Source of the DNA: Pseudomonadota bacterium
GTDB taxonomy: Bacteria; Pseudomonadota; Gammaproteobacteria; Steroidobacterales; Steroidobacteraceae
Assembly: GCA_021779535.1 (NCBI GenBank)
Contig: JAJYAM010000004.1
Location: forward strand, 21,763 to 85,762
Reading direction: 5' to 3'
DNA: 64,000 nucleotides
Part shown: positions 45,821 to 54,656 of the stretch, in pieces
Layout of the letters: every line of letters starts with the position of its first letter
Numbering within the stretch: position 1 is the stretch's first letter
Made by a program: the position numbers and the translations under genes
The notes under the pieces: generated by a model
What the model saw: the letters and a program-made list of their open reading frames with translations, nothing else
Told to the model about the DNA's origin: nothing
Database searches by the model: none

Positions 45821-47094
45821 ACACGACGCCGGCGGCGCGAGCCGGCTACCGCACGCTCGATACCGGGTCGCTCGGGAGCTGGCTCGCGGCATTGCCGGCG
45901 GTGCGCGAGCGGCTCGGCGGCGCGCCGGAGCGCTGGACGGTGCGCGAGGTCGGGGACGGCAATTTGAACCTGGTATTCCTCGTCGACGGCCCCGGGGACT
46001 CGATTTGCGTGAAGCAAGCGCTGCCGTACCTGCGCGTCGCGGGGCCGTCGTGGCCGATGACGCTCGAGCGCGCGTATTACGAGCAGTCGTACTACGCGGC
46101 CGTCGCTCCGCACGTCGGCGCCGCGATTCCGCGCGTTTTCCATTACGACCCCGAGCGTTATGCGATCGTGATGGAGTGCTTGACGCCGCATGTGATCCTG
46201 CGGCGCGGCTTGATCGCCGGCCATCGCTATGCGAACGTCGGACGGGACATCGGCGACTACGTCGCCCGCGCGGGGTTTTTCACGTCCGATCTGGCGGAGC
46301 CGTTCGAGCGGAAATTCGACCGCATCGCCCGCTTCGCGGGCAACACCGATCTGGTGCGGATTTCGGTCGATCTGATCTTCACGGATCCGTACCGCGAGCA
46401 CCCGCGAAACCGGCATACCCGGCCGCACCTCGATTGCGACGTCGCGACGCTGCGCGGCGATGCCGCGGCGAAGGCGGCCGCCGCCGAACTCGGGCGGCGA
46501 TTCCTCGGCGAAACGCAGGCACTGATCCACGGCGATCTGCACTCCGGTTCGATCATGGTCACGGACGCGGACACGCGCGTGATCGATCCGGAATTCGCGT
46601 TCTACGGGCCGCTCGGATTCGACCTCGGGGCGTTCCTCGGCAATCTCGTGCTGGCGTGGTGCGCCCAGCCTGGTCTCGCGTCCCGCGCCGGGGAGCGCGA
46701 CGCGTATCGCGACTGGATCCTGGAGCAGGCGAAGGCGTTCTGGACGGTGTTTCACGACCGCTTCCTCGCGCTATGGCGGAACGAAGGGCACGGCGACGCC
46801 TGGCCCGCCGCGATGTTCCGCGAGGCCGGCGACGGCGCGGCGCTCGAGACGGTGCGGCGGCAATATCTGGAAGCGCTGTTCGCCGACATGCTGGGCTATG
46901 CGGCCTGCAAGATGATCCGCCGGGTCGTCGGTTTCGCGCACGTCGCGGATCTGGACGGCATCGCCGATCCGGCGCTGCGCGCCCGCTGCGAACGCAGCGC
47001 GCTCGGGATCGCGACGCACTGGCTCAAGCGCCGGCAGGAATACCGGTCGATCGAGGACACGCTCGCGGCACTGCCGGAGATCTCCGCGCGCTGA
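45817..47094 (+). CDS. mtnK: S-methyl-5-thioribose kinase
   Basis: MtnK phosphorylates 5-methylthioribose at C1 with ATP, making the MtnA substrate. The 425-residue product is of the aminoglycoside phosphotransferase-like fold: VREVGDGNLNLVFLVDG near the N-terminus, ALIHGDLHSGSIMVTD with the catalytic Asp, and VIDPEFAFYGPLGFDLG with the metal-binding Asp. LRRGLIAGHRYANVG and the HPRNRHTRPHLD stretch are typical MtnK. The ATG overlaps the ald2 stop. A separate MTA nucleosidase is needed to make its substrate and is not in the window. Confidence 0.95.
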   Translation: MNTTPAARAGYRTLDTGSLGSWLAALPAVRERLGGAPERWTVREVGDGNLNLVFLVDGPGDSICVKQALPYLRVAGPSWPMTLERAYYEQSYYAAVAPHVGAAIPRVFHYDPERYAIVMECLTPHVILRRGLIAGHRYANVGRDIGDYVARAGFFTSDLAEPFERKFDRIARFAGNTDLVRISVDLIFTDPYREHPRNRHTRPHLDCDVATLRGDAAAKAAAAELGRRFLGETQALIHGDLHSGSIMVTDADTRVIDPEFAFYGPLGFDLGAFLGNLVLAWCAQPGLASRAGERDAYRDWILEQAKAFWTVFHDRFLALWRNEGHGDAWPAAMFREAGDGAALETVRRQYLEALFADMLGYAACKMIRRVVGFAHVADLDGIADPALRARCERSALGIATHWLKRRQEYRSIEDTLAALPEISAR

Positions 47095-47119
47095 GCGCGG
47101 CGCTCCGGCCGGGCGGAAT

Positions 47120-47452
47120 TCAGGCGTCCGGCGGCCCGTACTCGTTCGGGCCCGGGGATCCCCGCTCGACGAGGAATATCAAGACGACGATCCAACCGAC
47201 GATCGGCACCAGCCACAGCAACAGCCAGAAACCGCTCCGGCCGGTGTCGTGGAGCCGGCGAACGCCGACCGCGATCGACGGCAGGATCGTCACGAGTGCG
47301 GTGATCGCGTTGACGACGTCGCCGAGGATTCGGGCCGCGGCGGTGACCACGAGGACGAACAGCGCGAACCACCAGTATTCCGGGCGCGCGGCGCGCCCCT
47401 GGAACTGCGTATATCTCGAGAAGCACCGCTTGATCGCGTCGCTGAATCCCAT
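47120..47452 (-). CDS. DUF805 membrane protein
   Basis: A 110-residue inner-membrane protein of the DUF805 family. The diagnostic start (GFSDAIKRCFSRYTQFQGRA, RPEYWWFALF) is followed by three TM helices and the conserved VRRLHDTGRSGFWLLL motif, ending with ERGSPGPNEYGP. Function unknown. ATG 47452 has GAGAGG 5 bases upstream. Convergent with mtnK and about 107 bases beyond the nucleotidyltransferase gene on the same strand. Confidence 0.92.
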   Translation of the reverse strand: MGFSDAIKRCFSRYTQFQGRAARPEYWWFALFVLVVTAAARILGDVVNAITALVTILPSIAVGVRRLHDTGRSGFWLLLWLVPIVGWIVVLIFLVERGSPGPNEYGPPDA

Positions 47453-47540
47453 CGCGCCTCTCCCGGCCGTTTGTTGTTGTTCGATCCTTCCGATCGCGAT
47501 CTTGCGCGCGGCGGCCCGATCCTGTCGAGCCCCGTCGCCC

Positions 47541-47566
47541 GCGCTGAGCGGCGCGCCGCTCAGCGC
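47541..47566. terminator. Perfect 26-bp palindrome over the stop of the nucleotidyltransferase gene
   Basis: GCGCTGAGCGGCG (47541-47553) is followed directly by its reverse complement (47554-47566), and C47540/G67 extends it by one pair. As RNA it forms a very stable hairpin with the TGA stop of the minus-strand gene inside it. No T-run follows, so if it ends transcription it does so without the classical U-tract. Confidence 0.55.
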
Positions 47567-48546
47567 GCGATCGCGATCGCGTCGGCGGCGCGCAGGCGGG
47601 CGTGCCGCGCCGCGAGACATGGCCGGTCGGCCCGCATCCCGTCGAGCGGGACGGCGGCGACGCCCGAACGCCGCTCGAGGGTCGCCGCGAGCCGGCGCGG
47701 CGTCCCGAGATCGTTCCACCCGCAGGCCGGAACCCGCTTCACGAGAAGCTCGGTTTCCGCACCGGCGAGCAGGTGGCGCGAGAAATCGAGCGCGCGCATC
47801 TCGGAATATTCGGCGCAGAGCGCCGCGCCCCCTTGGGAACGGTACCCGTCCCGCGCGAGGGCGTGCTGCATCCGGTCGACGAGTCCGGGCAGCCGCCGGT
47901 CGAAGAGGTCGAGCAGCGCGCGAGCGGTCGCGGCGAAGATGAACGAATTCCACAACGCCCCGCGGCCGAGAAGATCGGCCGCGACCGACGGCGCCGGTTT
48001 CTCCACGAACGAATGGACCGTGTGCACGCCCTCGGCGATCTCGAAATCCGGTACGACGTAACCGAGTTCCTCGTCCGCTTCCTCCGGCTCGATGCCGAGC
48101 AGCAGGAGGCCGGAGGCCTCACGCACGGTCGTCGCGGCCTCGCGGAGCGCCTGTCCGAGGACCGCTTCGTCCTGGACGTGGTGATCCGACGGCAGCCACA
48201 CGATCACCGCGTCGCGCTCGCGCGCGGCGATGTGCAGCGTCGGAAGCAGGATGCCGTTCGCGGTACCGCGATTCTCCGGCTGCACGAACACGTTCGCGTC
48301 ATTCAGAGCGTCGACCTCGGTCCGCCACCAACGCCGATGCTGCGCGGCGACGATCGTGCCGATTCGCTCCGGCGACGACACCGCCTGCGCACGCCGCAAC
48401 GCGTCGCCGAGCAGAGTCGTCGCACCGTACAGCGAGCAGAACTGTTTTGGCGTCGCGGCACCCGCCGGGTCGCTCGTCAGGCTCTGGAGTCGCGTGCCCT
48501 CGCCGGCCGCGAGCACGATCGACCAAGGTTCCACCGGATCTTTCAT
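47560..48546 (-). CDS. Nucleotidyltransferase, mannose-1-phosphate guanylyltransferase-like
   Basis: A 328-residue NTP-transferase: IVLAAGEGTRLQSLTSD is the nucleotide-binding loop and TPKQFCSLYG the conserved Pro-Lys segment. PENRGTANGILLPTLHIAAR and WLPSDHHVQDE hold the metal-binding region, GYVVPDFEIAEGVHTVHSFVEKP the sugar-phosphate side, and CGWNDLGTPRR the C-terminal end. It resembles short ManC/GDP-mannose pyrophosphorylases without the isomerase domain; the sugar is not certain. ATG 48546 has GGAGGAG 6 bases upstream, a strong ribosome site. A longer frame upstream is unlikely. Confidence 0.82.
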   Translation of the reverse strand: MKDPVEPWSIVLAAGEGTRLQSLTSDPAGAATPKQFCSLYGATTLLGDALRRAQAVSSPERIGTIVAAQHRRWWRTEVDALNDANVFVQPENRGTANGILLPTLHIAARERDAVIVWLPSDHHVQDEAVLGQALREAATTVREASGLLLLGIEPEEADEELGYVVPDFEIAEGVHTVHSFVEKPAPSVAADLLGRGALWNSFIFAATARALLDLFDRRLPGLVDRMQHALARDGYRSQGGAALCAEYSEMRALDFSRHLLAGAETELLVKRVPACGWNDLGTPRRLAATLERRSGVAAVPLDGMRADRPCLAARHARLRAADAIAIAR

Positions 48547-48697
48547 CGCCCACTCCTCCGGTCGCCGCGCACGCATCGACAATCGACGTACTGCGCTTCG
48601 ATCGTTGGATCTTGCGGAAAGTTCCTGAACGTCGAGTGACGTTTTGGTTGCGGTTACGTTTCGTGGGCGGTCGACGTCCGGGGGAGCGATCCGGACA

Positions 48698-48994
48698 TCA
48701 GCGGCGCGTCGCGACGACGTAGTGGCGTGCGCCGTCGCGCGGATCGAAATAGACGGCGGTCAGGCGCCCGCTCGACGGATCGACGAAGCGCTCCCCGGTA
48801 TCGGTCCACGCCGCGTCGGGACCGGTATCGATCAACGGCTTGTAACGCCAGCGCTCGATCGCGAGGCCCACGACGAGCAACAACCCTCCGATCAACAACT
48901 GCGGCACGAGCGCGACGAACAGACCGGTCAACGCCGCCACGCCGGCGCCGACCAGCAAGATCCCGCCGAGCGCGTACAGAACGATCGGCAGCAC
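48698..48994 (-). CDS. Small membrane protein of unknown function, linked to YbjQ
   Basis: A 98-residue protein with two TM helices (IVLYALGGILLVGAGVAALTG and FVALVPQLLIGGLLLVVGLAI) and a soluble C-terminal part with a beta-rich pattern (ERFVDPSSGRLTAVYFDP, ARHYVVATRR). GTG 48994 has AAGGG 8 bases upstream. It starts 10 bases after the YbjQ-like gene stop and is likely co-transcribed. I know no family. Confidence 0.7.
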   Translation of the reverse strand: MLPIVLYALGGILLVGAGVAALTGLFVALVPQLLIGGLLLVVGLAIERWRYKPLIDTGPDAAWTDTGERFVDPSSGRLTAVYFDPRDGARHYVVATRR

Positions 48995-49004
48995 TCGCGT
49001 CCCT

Positions 49005-49328
49005 TCAGGTCGCAGGCTCGATCACGACGGCGGTGCCGTACGCGACGATCTCGCTCATCGTCTGGCCGATCTCGGCGGAGTCGAACCGCATCATCACCAC
49101 CGCGTTCGCGCCCATCGCCTGTGCGTTCGTCACCAGACGATCGAGCGCATGGCGACGCGCCTCCTCGAGCATCTGGGTGTATTCGTGGATCTCCCCGCCG
49201 ACCAGCGAACGCAGGCCCGCCATCACGTTGCCGCCGAGCCCCCGGCTGCGAACGACGACGCCAAACACCTGGCCCTTGACCTGCGAGACACGCTGACCGG
49301 GTACGTTTTCCGTGGTGACGACGAGCAT
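49005..49328 (-). CDS. YbjQ family (DUF74) protein
   Basis: A 107-residue cytoplasmic protein of the YbjQ/UPF0145 family. VTTENVPGQRVSQVKGQVFGVVVRS at the start, LRSLVGGEIHEYTQMLEEARRHA in the middle and MGANAVVMMRFDSAEI near the end are the family segments. It forms pentamers in known structures and may bind small ligands; function unknown. ATG 49328 has AGAGGAG 9 bases upstream. It leads the small membrane protein gene. Confidence 0.93.
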   Translation of the reverse strand: MLVVTTENVPGQRVSQVKGQVFGVVVRSRGLGGNVMAGLRSLVGGEIHEYTQMLEEARRHALDRLVTNAQAMGANAVVMMRFDSAEIGQTMSEIVAYGTAVVIEPAT

Positions 49329-49501
49329 CGGTGCAACTCCTCTTCGGAGGACCGCCCGCCGCGGTGCGCCGGCGGACGACCGGAACCGTCCGATTGTCGG
49401 CGGAGGACCCCGGCCGGTCAAGGTGCGTCCGCGCCGGGGCCGCGGCGCGCGGCGGCCGGGCGTCCGCGACCGCCGCGATTGCGCATCGCACGACGTCCGG
49501 C

Positions 49502-49529
49502 TTACCATCGGCACCCGGCGCTTTATATT
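49502..49529 (+). promoter_or_regulatory. Candidate promoter of the DsrE-like operon
   Basis: TTACCA (49502-49507), a 16-base spacer and TATATT (49524-49529) resemble -35 and -10 boxes, about 80 bases before the DsrE-like gene start. The surrounding 277-base intergenic stretch is otherwise GC-rich, with no other AT-rich patch apart from the TGGATACTT just after. Moderate support only. Confidence 0.4.
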
Positions 49530-49605
49530 AGCGAATCTGGATACTTTCGCGACACCCCGGGCTCACGGGGTCCGCATCGACAACGAATCGAAGGAGCAGA
49601 CCACC

Positions 49606-50400
49606 ATGACCGTCACCCGCAGAGATCTCCTGGGCATCGTCGCGACGACCGGCATCGCCAGCGTGGCGCTGGACCCCTTCGTCAGTGCCAGCGCGCAGCC
49701 CGCGGGCGCGCCGCTTCCGCCGCTGATCGAGTCCGGCAGCGGCCATCTGAAGGCGCTGATCGCCGCGCTCGAGAAGGCGCCGCGGCGCCGCGATTTCAAG
49801 GAAGTGCCGATGATCCTCACTACGCCCGGGCAATGGGATCACGAGGCCCTGGCGTTGCTGACCCACTACCGAGGCGGCCCGAAGCAGGTGTGGGACAACA
49901 CCGCGATCGACAGCCCCTGGCTCAACCTGATGCGCAATTCCCTGAATGCCCAGATCTGGGCCTTCAGGCACCCGGACTTCCTCGTGGTCTCCGCGACCCA
50001 TGGCACCGCGCATCTTGCGCTGTACGACCAGCACTTGTGGGACAAATACGGGCTCGCGAAGCTCACCGCGGGAAAATTCGCGCGCAACACGCTGCTCGAC
50101 GTTCCCGCGGCGGCGCACGGCGATGCGGCCGACTTCGAGAACCCGGCGGGCGTGTTCTCGCCGAAGGACAACAGCATCCCGAGCTTGCAGGCGCGCGGCG
50201 TCGTGTTCCTGGCATGCCACAACGCGATCTTCGAGCTCTCCTCGAGACTGCATGCGACGGGCGTGAATCCGGACAAACTCAGCCTCGCGAAGATGGGCGC
50301 GGAGTTCACGAACCACTTGATCCCGGGCGCGGTGCTCACGCCGGGAATCGTCGGTACGCTGCCGGAGCTCGGTGCGGCGGGCTTTCATTACGCGAAGTGA
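49606..50400 (+). CDS. Tat-exported DsrE-like periplasmic protein
   Basis: A 264-residue protein with a twin-arginine signal (TVTRRDLLGIVATTGIASVAL, Arg-Arg-Asp-Leu-Leu) and cleavage near residue 30. The mature part resembles the DsrE/F fold: an N-terminal strand (KEVPMILTTP), LNLMRNSLNAQIWAF, VVFLACHNAIFEL with a single Cys where DsrE-type proteins have a reactive thiol, and a final VLTPGIVGTLPELGAAGFHYA. The Tat route implies it folds, perhaps with a cofactor, before export. ATG 49606 has GAAGGAG 9 bases upstream. Operon with the binding protein 11 bases downstream. Assignment is by fold likeness, not full identity. Confidence 0.65.
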   Translation: MTVTRRDLLGIVATTGIASVALDPFVSASAQPAGAPLPPLIESGSGHLKALIAALEKAPRRRDFKEVPMILTTPGQWDHEALALLTHYRGGPKQVWDNTAIDSPWLNLMRNSLNAQIWAFRHPDFLVVSATHGTAHLALYDQHLWDKYGLAKLTAGKFARNTLLDVPAAAHGDAADFENPAGVFSPKDNSIPSLQARGVVFLACHNAIFELSSRLHATGVNPDKLSLAKMGAEFTNHLIPGAVLTPGIVGTLPELGAAGFHYAK

Positions 50401-50411
50401 GGAGACGGGCG

Positions 50412-51380
50412 ATGCGACAACGAATCTGGACGACGGTCGCGGTGCTCGCCGCGTGCGTCGCGTGGTGCGGCTCGGCCGCGCGCGCCGCGCAGGGAGCGGA
50501 ATCGATCTATCCGCCCTGGAGTCACGGCACCAACGATCCGGCGGTGCGGCGTGGCCTCGAGTTCACGGTGCCGGAGGTCGACGACCTGCCGGATTTCCAC
50601 GGCAATCCGTGCAATGCGCGGCTGACGATCTTCGTCGGCGGGAACTACTACTTCGCGATGGCGCCGCTCGTCGCGGCGTTCGAGAAGACGCATCCCGAGC
50701 TGCGCGGTGATATCTACTACGAGACGATTCCACCGGGACTGCTGGTGCGGCAGATCGTGAACGGGGGCACGATCACGGTCGGCAACATGACCTGGAGCGT
50801 GCGGGCGGACGTGTTCGCGGCCGGGTTGCGCGGCGTACAGGCGATGATCGGCCGGGGTTACGTGCTCGGACCGGCGGTTCCGTACGTCACCAACGATCTG
50901 ACGATCATGGTGCCGAAGGGCAATCCGGCGCACATCGCTTCGCTCGCCGATCTCGCGCGTCCGGGGGTGCGCGTGGTGATGCCGAACCCGCACTTCGAGG
51001 GCGTCGCGCGGCAGATTCAGGGCGCGCTCGTGAAGGCGGGCGGGCCCTCATTGGAGGCCGCCGTCTACGACACCAAGGTCAAGAACGGCGAGACGATCCT
51101 CACGCACATCCATCACCGGCAGACGCCGTTGTTCCTGATGCAAGGCAAGGCCGATGCGGGCGTGACCTGGAAGTCGGAAGCGATGTTCCAGGAACAGGCC
51201 GGGCATCCGATCGCTCACGTCTCGATCCCGTCCGCACAGAACGTGACCGCGATCTACGCCGCCGGGGTCCTGAAGAGCGCACCGCACCCGCGCGCCGCTC
51301 ACGCTTGGATCGATTTCCTCAAGTCCCCGCCGGCGCTCGCGATCTTCGCGCGCTACGGCTTTGCGCCGTATCACCGTTGA
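50412..51380 (+). CDS. Periplasmic substrate-binding protein (ModA-like type 2 fold)
   Basis: A 322-residue protein with a Sec signal peptide (RIWTTVAVLAACVAWCGSAARA) and a type 2 periplasmic-binding fold: ARLTIFVGGNYYFAMAPLVAAFE at the start of lobe 1, YVTNDLTIMVPKGNP at the hinge, VMPNPHFEGVARQIQGALVKAG, and DAGVTWKSEAMFQEQA in lobe 2. This resembles oxyanion (molybdate/sulfate) or tungstate binders, but the ligand is not clear. No permease or ATPase gene is adjacent, so it is an orphan or serves a distant transporter. Its RBS, GAGGAG, lies just after the DsrE-like stop. Confidence 0.8.
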   Translation: MRQRIWTTVAVLAACVAWCGSAARAAQGAESIYPPWSHGTNDPAVRRGLEFTVPEVDDLPDFHGNPCNARLTIFVGGNYYFAMAPLVAAFEKTHPELRGDIYYETIPPGLLVRQIVNGGTITVGNMTWSVRADVFAAGLRGVQAMIGRGYVLGPAVPYVTNDLTIMVPKGNPAHIASLADLARPGVRVVMPNPHFEGVARQIQGALVKAGGPSLEAAVYDTKVKNGETILTHIHHRQTPLFLMQGKADAGVTWKSEAMFQEQAGHPIAHVSIPSAQNVTAIYAAGVLKSAPHPRAAHAWIDFLKSPPALAIFARYGFAPYHR

Positions 51381-51471
51381 ACCGCCGAACGGAGACCTCC
51401 GGAGGAACGCGTGTTGAATGGCCCCCTTTCGAGCGACGGCTTGGAGCGACGGCGTATCGCGTGAACGGCTG

Positions 51472-54400
51472 TTAGTCGGTCCCCGAGGATCGCCAGTAGA
51501 TCTGCTTGCGGACCGGGACGATGGCCGGGCGTACCTGCTGTACGCTGATCGCGCTGCTCACGGATCCGGACAGCTGCGCCGCGCCGAGCACGACGGTCTC
51601 CGTCTGGCCGCCGACGTTTACCGTCGCGATCACCGGAGACGGCGGCAGGCCGCCACCGACCAGCATGGACGAACGGCGCCCGCCACAGGATGCTCCCGCG
51701 ACGCCGATCCCTCCCGATCCGTTGAACAGATTGACCCAATACCCTTCTGCATCGCCGAGCGTCGCCGAGCAAGTGCCCGCCGTCGCCGGGACCGGGCGGT
51801 TCGTGCTGAACGCGACCATGCCGGCGGCGATCAACGCCGACGTCACGGTCTGCTCGCCCTGCCCGTATTGGTTCAGGTCCATGAACCACCCCTTCATCCC
51901 GCTGGTCGGAAAGATCCCCGGCGTGCCGCAGCTGGTCATCGCGGTGACGTCGAGCATCTGATCGGTGTCGTCGAGATCCGTCGCGCTCGTGGAAGACAGA
52001 TTGTCGAGGTACACGTAGAAGCGGTTGAGCACGGAACTGTACGGATATTCCGCCTGCAGCGGGTGCTCCCGGTCGCCGGATCCCAGCGCGACGTAGACTT
52101 TCCCGCCGGGCGCCGCGAGCAGCGCAGGCGCGAACAGGAACTTCCGTCCGCTCCCGTGGGTATAGGCAACCTCGTTGATGGTCCAGCTGCTCACCGATGA
52201 ACCGAAATCGATCCGATAGACGTCACCTCCGGTGTCGACCGCATAGGCATGATCGACGATACCGGCCGTGCCGACGGAGATCAGCGCGACGTCCGCCGCA
52301 ACGCTGCGTGCGGTCGGGAAGAAATCGATCAGGTTGCCGGTGAACGCATCGAGCACGTAGACCCCCGCGCCCTTTTCGCCCGCACAACTCGGCGTCGCGG
52401 TATTGGCATCCTCGCAGGAATCGTAGCCACCGCCGACGACGATGACCGGTCCGGAATAGCCTTGGATGCTCGCCGCAACGACCGGGGTCGACCAGGTCTG
52501 TCCGATCCCACTCATGCCCTGCGTGCACCCCGTATCACTGGTGAGCGACGGGCAACCGACCTTCCACTTGAAGACCGGGGCGGCCGGGTTGGTCACGTCG
52601 AACGCGTATATCATCCGGCCGCCGCGGCGCATGGTCGGATAGATCCAGACGCTCGTGTTGTTCGCCGCCTGATACAGACCCGTGGATCCGTCGAAATAAT
52701 AGTTCTTCGGCACGGGCGTCGGCGTGATTCCGGACGGCATCCCGAAGTAGCTGATCTGCGGGCTGTCGTACATCAGGCGCGCGAAGCCGGTCGGCGTCGA
52801 TGGGGGCACCGCGGGCGCCGGATTGTAGAACTCCGGTGCAATGAACGCCCACAACTCCGCCCCGGTGTCCGCGCTGACCGCGCGATAGGTGCCGTCGTTC
52901 GAGCCGTAGTACACCACCACGCCGGTCGTGCCGCCGTAATCGACCGGCATCGGCCGAGAATGGATCTCGTCGCCATGCAACGACGGCCGGGTCGCGGTGG
53001 ACGGGCCGTTGCTGGTCTCGCCCATGACGTCCTCGCCGATCATGAAGTCCACGAGCGAGCTTGGCAGGCCGGTCGTCGACGCATTGAACGGCACGAGGCT
53101 GGTGCCGCTGAGCCCGGGCAGCGTGTAGATCGTGCGATTGACCGCCCAGGTCGGGTTGGTGTTCGTGGCCGGCGGGTTGTTGCCCTTGCGGATCACCTCG
53201 GCCACACCGCCTTTCTCGACGAACGGACCGTCCGGCGCGTCGGACCACGGGCTATAGGACGTGTTGGCGCTGGGGCAGGTTCCCTTCGCGGCGGGATTCT
53301 CGGGCACGTTGCTCCAGTACGTGCCCGAATCCGTGGTGGCGAAGCTCGTCGCGCAAGCGGTGGGAAATCCCGTAAGGGGGTTCACCACCTCGATCGGCGG
53401 ATTGGAATAGTCGCCGAGATCCGTCGAGCCACCGCTGGTGTTGATGAGCTGGTACCGCTTCATGTTCCCCATCCAGCGCGGCGCCGCGTTCGGGTCGGGA
53501 CGGAACATCGGGATGAACACCTGATTCTCGTTCTGCGCGCGATTCGTCGCGTTGATCGGCAGGCTCGCCGAAGCAAACGTCGAGTTCACCGCCTGCACCT
53601 CCGCCAGGATCGTCGACAGCGCGGAAATGATGGCGGCCTGGCTGCCGACCTGGAAATACTTGCCGCCGCCCATCTTCGCGGCACTGATCAGCGAATTGGA
53701 GTAGCCCACGTTCTGCTGCGCGTCGTACGCGTCGAGCACGTAGGTCACCACCGAGCCGTTGTTGTTTCCGCTCGGGACCACCACCCCGTTCATGAACAGG
53801 AACTTGGTCCACTCATCGAGCCAGGTATCGACGCCGGGCGTGGCAACCAGCGCCGGCGACGCGTTCGCGATCGACGGCTGGTACGCCGCCTGGCCGAGCG
53901 AGCCGATATTGTTCGCGTTGTTCGCGATGTAGATGATGTAGGTGCGTGCGCAGGGGTTCAGGGTATTCAGCGGCGACTGATAGACCCCGTTCTGCAGCGC
54001 GAATCCGGAGGTGAGCAACTGGCTGGCGCCGGTATACGGGTTGGGATTCCCCGGCACGTCCACCAGCTCGTTCTGCGGTGCGTAGAAGGCGCCATACGGC
54101 CCGGTGAACGGCGCCATGCCGGAGAGGTACTTGTAGATCTCATAAAACGCCGCGCTTTCGTCCTTGCTCGCCATGCCCGACAGCTTTTCCTGCGGGGATG
54201 TGACGTCCGCCGAGATGCCCTTGAGGATCGCTTGCAACGCGTTCAGATTGCCCGCGTTCGTCATGTCGCGGACGCCGAAACGGATGTAGCCGCCGCCGGT
54301 GCCCGGCGTCGACCCACCATCGGTCGTGCCGGCGTAGGAGGACAGCAACGCGAGTCCCACGTTCATCGGCATCGTGGAGGTGAACGAGCTCAGCACCGCG

Positions 54401-54642
54401 CTGATCGCGTTCAGTTCCGCGACGCCCTGAATGCCGTTGTTGTCCGGCCAATGCTGCGCCGCGCGGCTCCAGTTGGGACTGTTGTCCACCAGAAATATGA
54501 TGTTGGGCGCGTCCGCAGCGCTGCCGGAAGCGCCCATGTACAGGTCGATGTCGTCGGCGGCCGCCCTGCGTGCCATCGACGCGCATGCGCCGACGATCAG
54601 CAACACCAGCAGGATTCGAAACGAACGGCGAAGGTCGGGCAT
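51472..54642 (-). CDS. pilY1: PilY1-like type IV pilus tip adhesin and assembly protein
   Basis: A 1056-residue secreted protein. A signal peptide (FRILLVLLIVGACASMARRAAA) is followed by a von Willebrand A-like region (about 40-400; the metal site reads FLVDNSPNWS, Asn for the last Ser of DxSxS) and a C-terminal PilY1 beta-propeller with repeated WAFIAP, RMIYAFDVTNP, VYVLDAFTGNLID, VYRIDFG and YVALGSGDREHP blades. PilY1 primes pilus assembly and mediates adhesion. ATG 54642 has GAGGTGA 7 bases upstream. It is the last gene of the minor pilin operon. Confidence 0.93.
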   Translation of the reverse strand: MPDLRRSFRILLVLLIVGACASMARRAAADDIDLYMGASGSAADAPNIIFLVDNSPNWSRAAQHWPDNNGIQGVAELNAISAVLSSFTSTMPMNVGLALLSSYAGTTDGGSTPGTGGGYIRFGVRDMTNAGNLNALQAILKGISADVTSPQEKLSGMASKDESAAFYEIYKYLSGMAPFTGPYGAFYAPQNELVDVPGNPNPYTGASQLLTSGFALQNGVYQSPLNTLNPCARTYIIYIANNANNIGSLGQAAYQPSIANASPALVATPGVDTWLDEWTKFLFMNGVVVPSGNNNGSVVTYVLDAYDAQQNVGYSNSLISAAKMGGGKYFQVGSQAAIISALSTILAEVQAVNSTFASASLPINATNRAQNENQVFIPMFRPDPNAAPRWMGNMKRYQLINTSGGSTDLGDYSNPPIEVVNPLTGFPTACATSFATTDSGTYWSNVPENPAAKGTCPSANTSYSPWSDAPDGPFVEKGGVAEVIRKGNNPPATNTNPTWAVNRTIYTLPGLSGTSLVPFNASTTGLPSSLVDFMIGEDVMGETSNGPSTATRPSLHGDEIHSRPMPVDYGGTTGVVVYYGSNDGTYRAVSADTGAELWAFIAPEFYNPAPAVPPSTPTGFARLMYDSPQISYFGMPSGITPTPVPKNYYFDGSTGLYQAANNTSVWIYPTMRRGGRMIYAFDVTNPAAPVFKWKVGCPSLTSDTGCTQGMSGIGQTWSTPVVAASIQGYSGPVIVVGGGYDSCEDANTATPSCAGEKGAGVYVLDAFTGNLIDFFPTARSVAADVALISVGTAGIVDHAYAVDTGGDVYRIDFGSSVSSWTINEVAYTHGSGRKFLFAPALLAAPGGKVYVALGSGDREHPLQAEYPYSSVLNRFYVYLDNLSSTSATDLDDTDQMLDVTAMTSCGTPGIFPTSGMKGWFMDLNQYGQGEQTVTSALIAAGMVAFSTNRPVPATAGTCSATLGDAEGYWVNLFNGSGGIGVAGASCGGRRSSMLVGGGLPPSPVIATVNVGGQTETVVLGAAQLSGSVSSAISVQQVRPAIVPVRKQIYWRSSGTD

Positions 54643-54656
54643 TGGCTTCACCTCGA

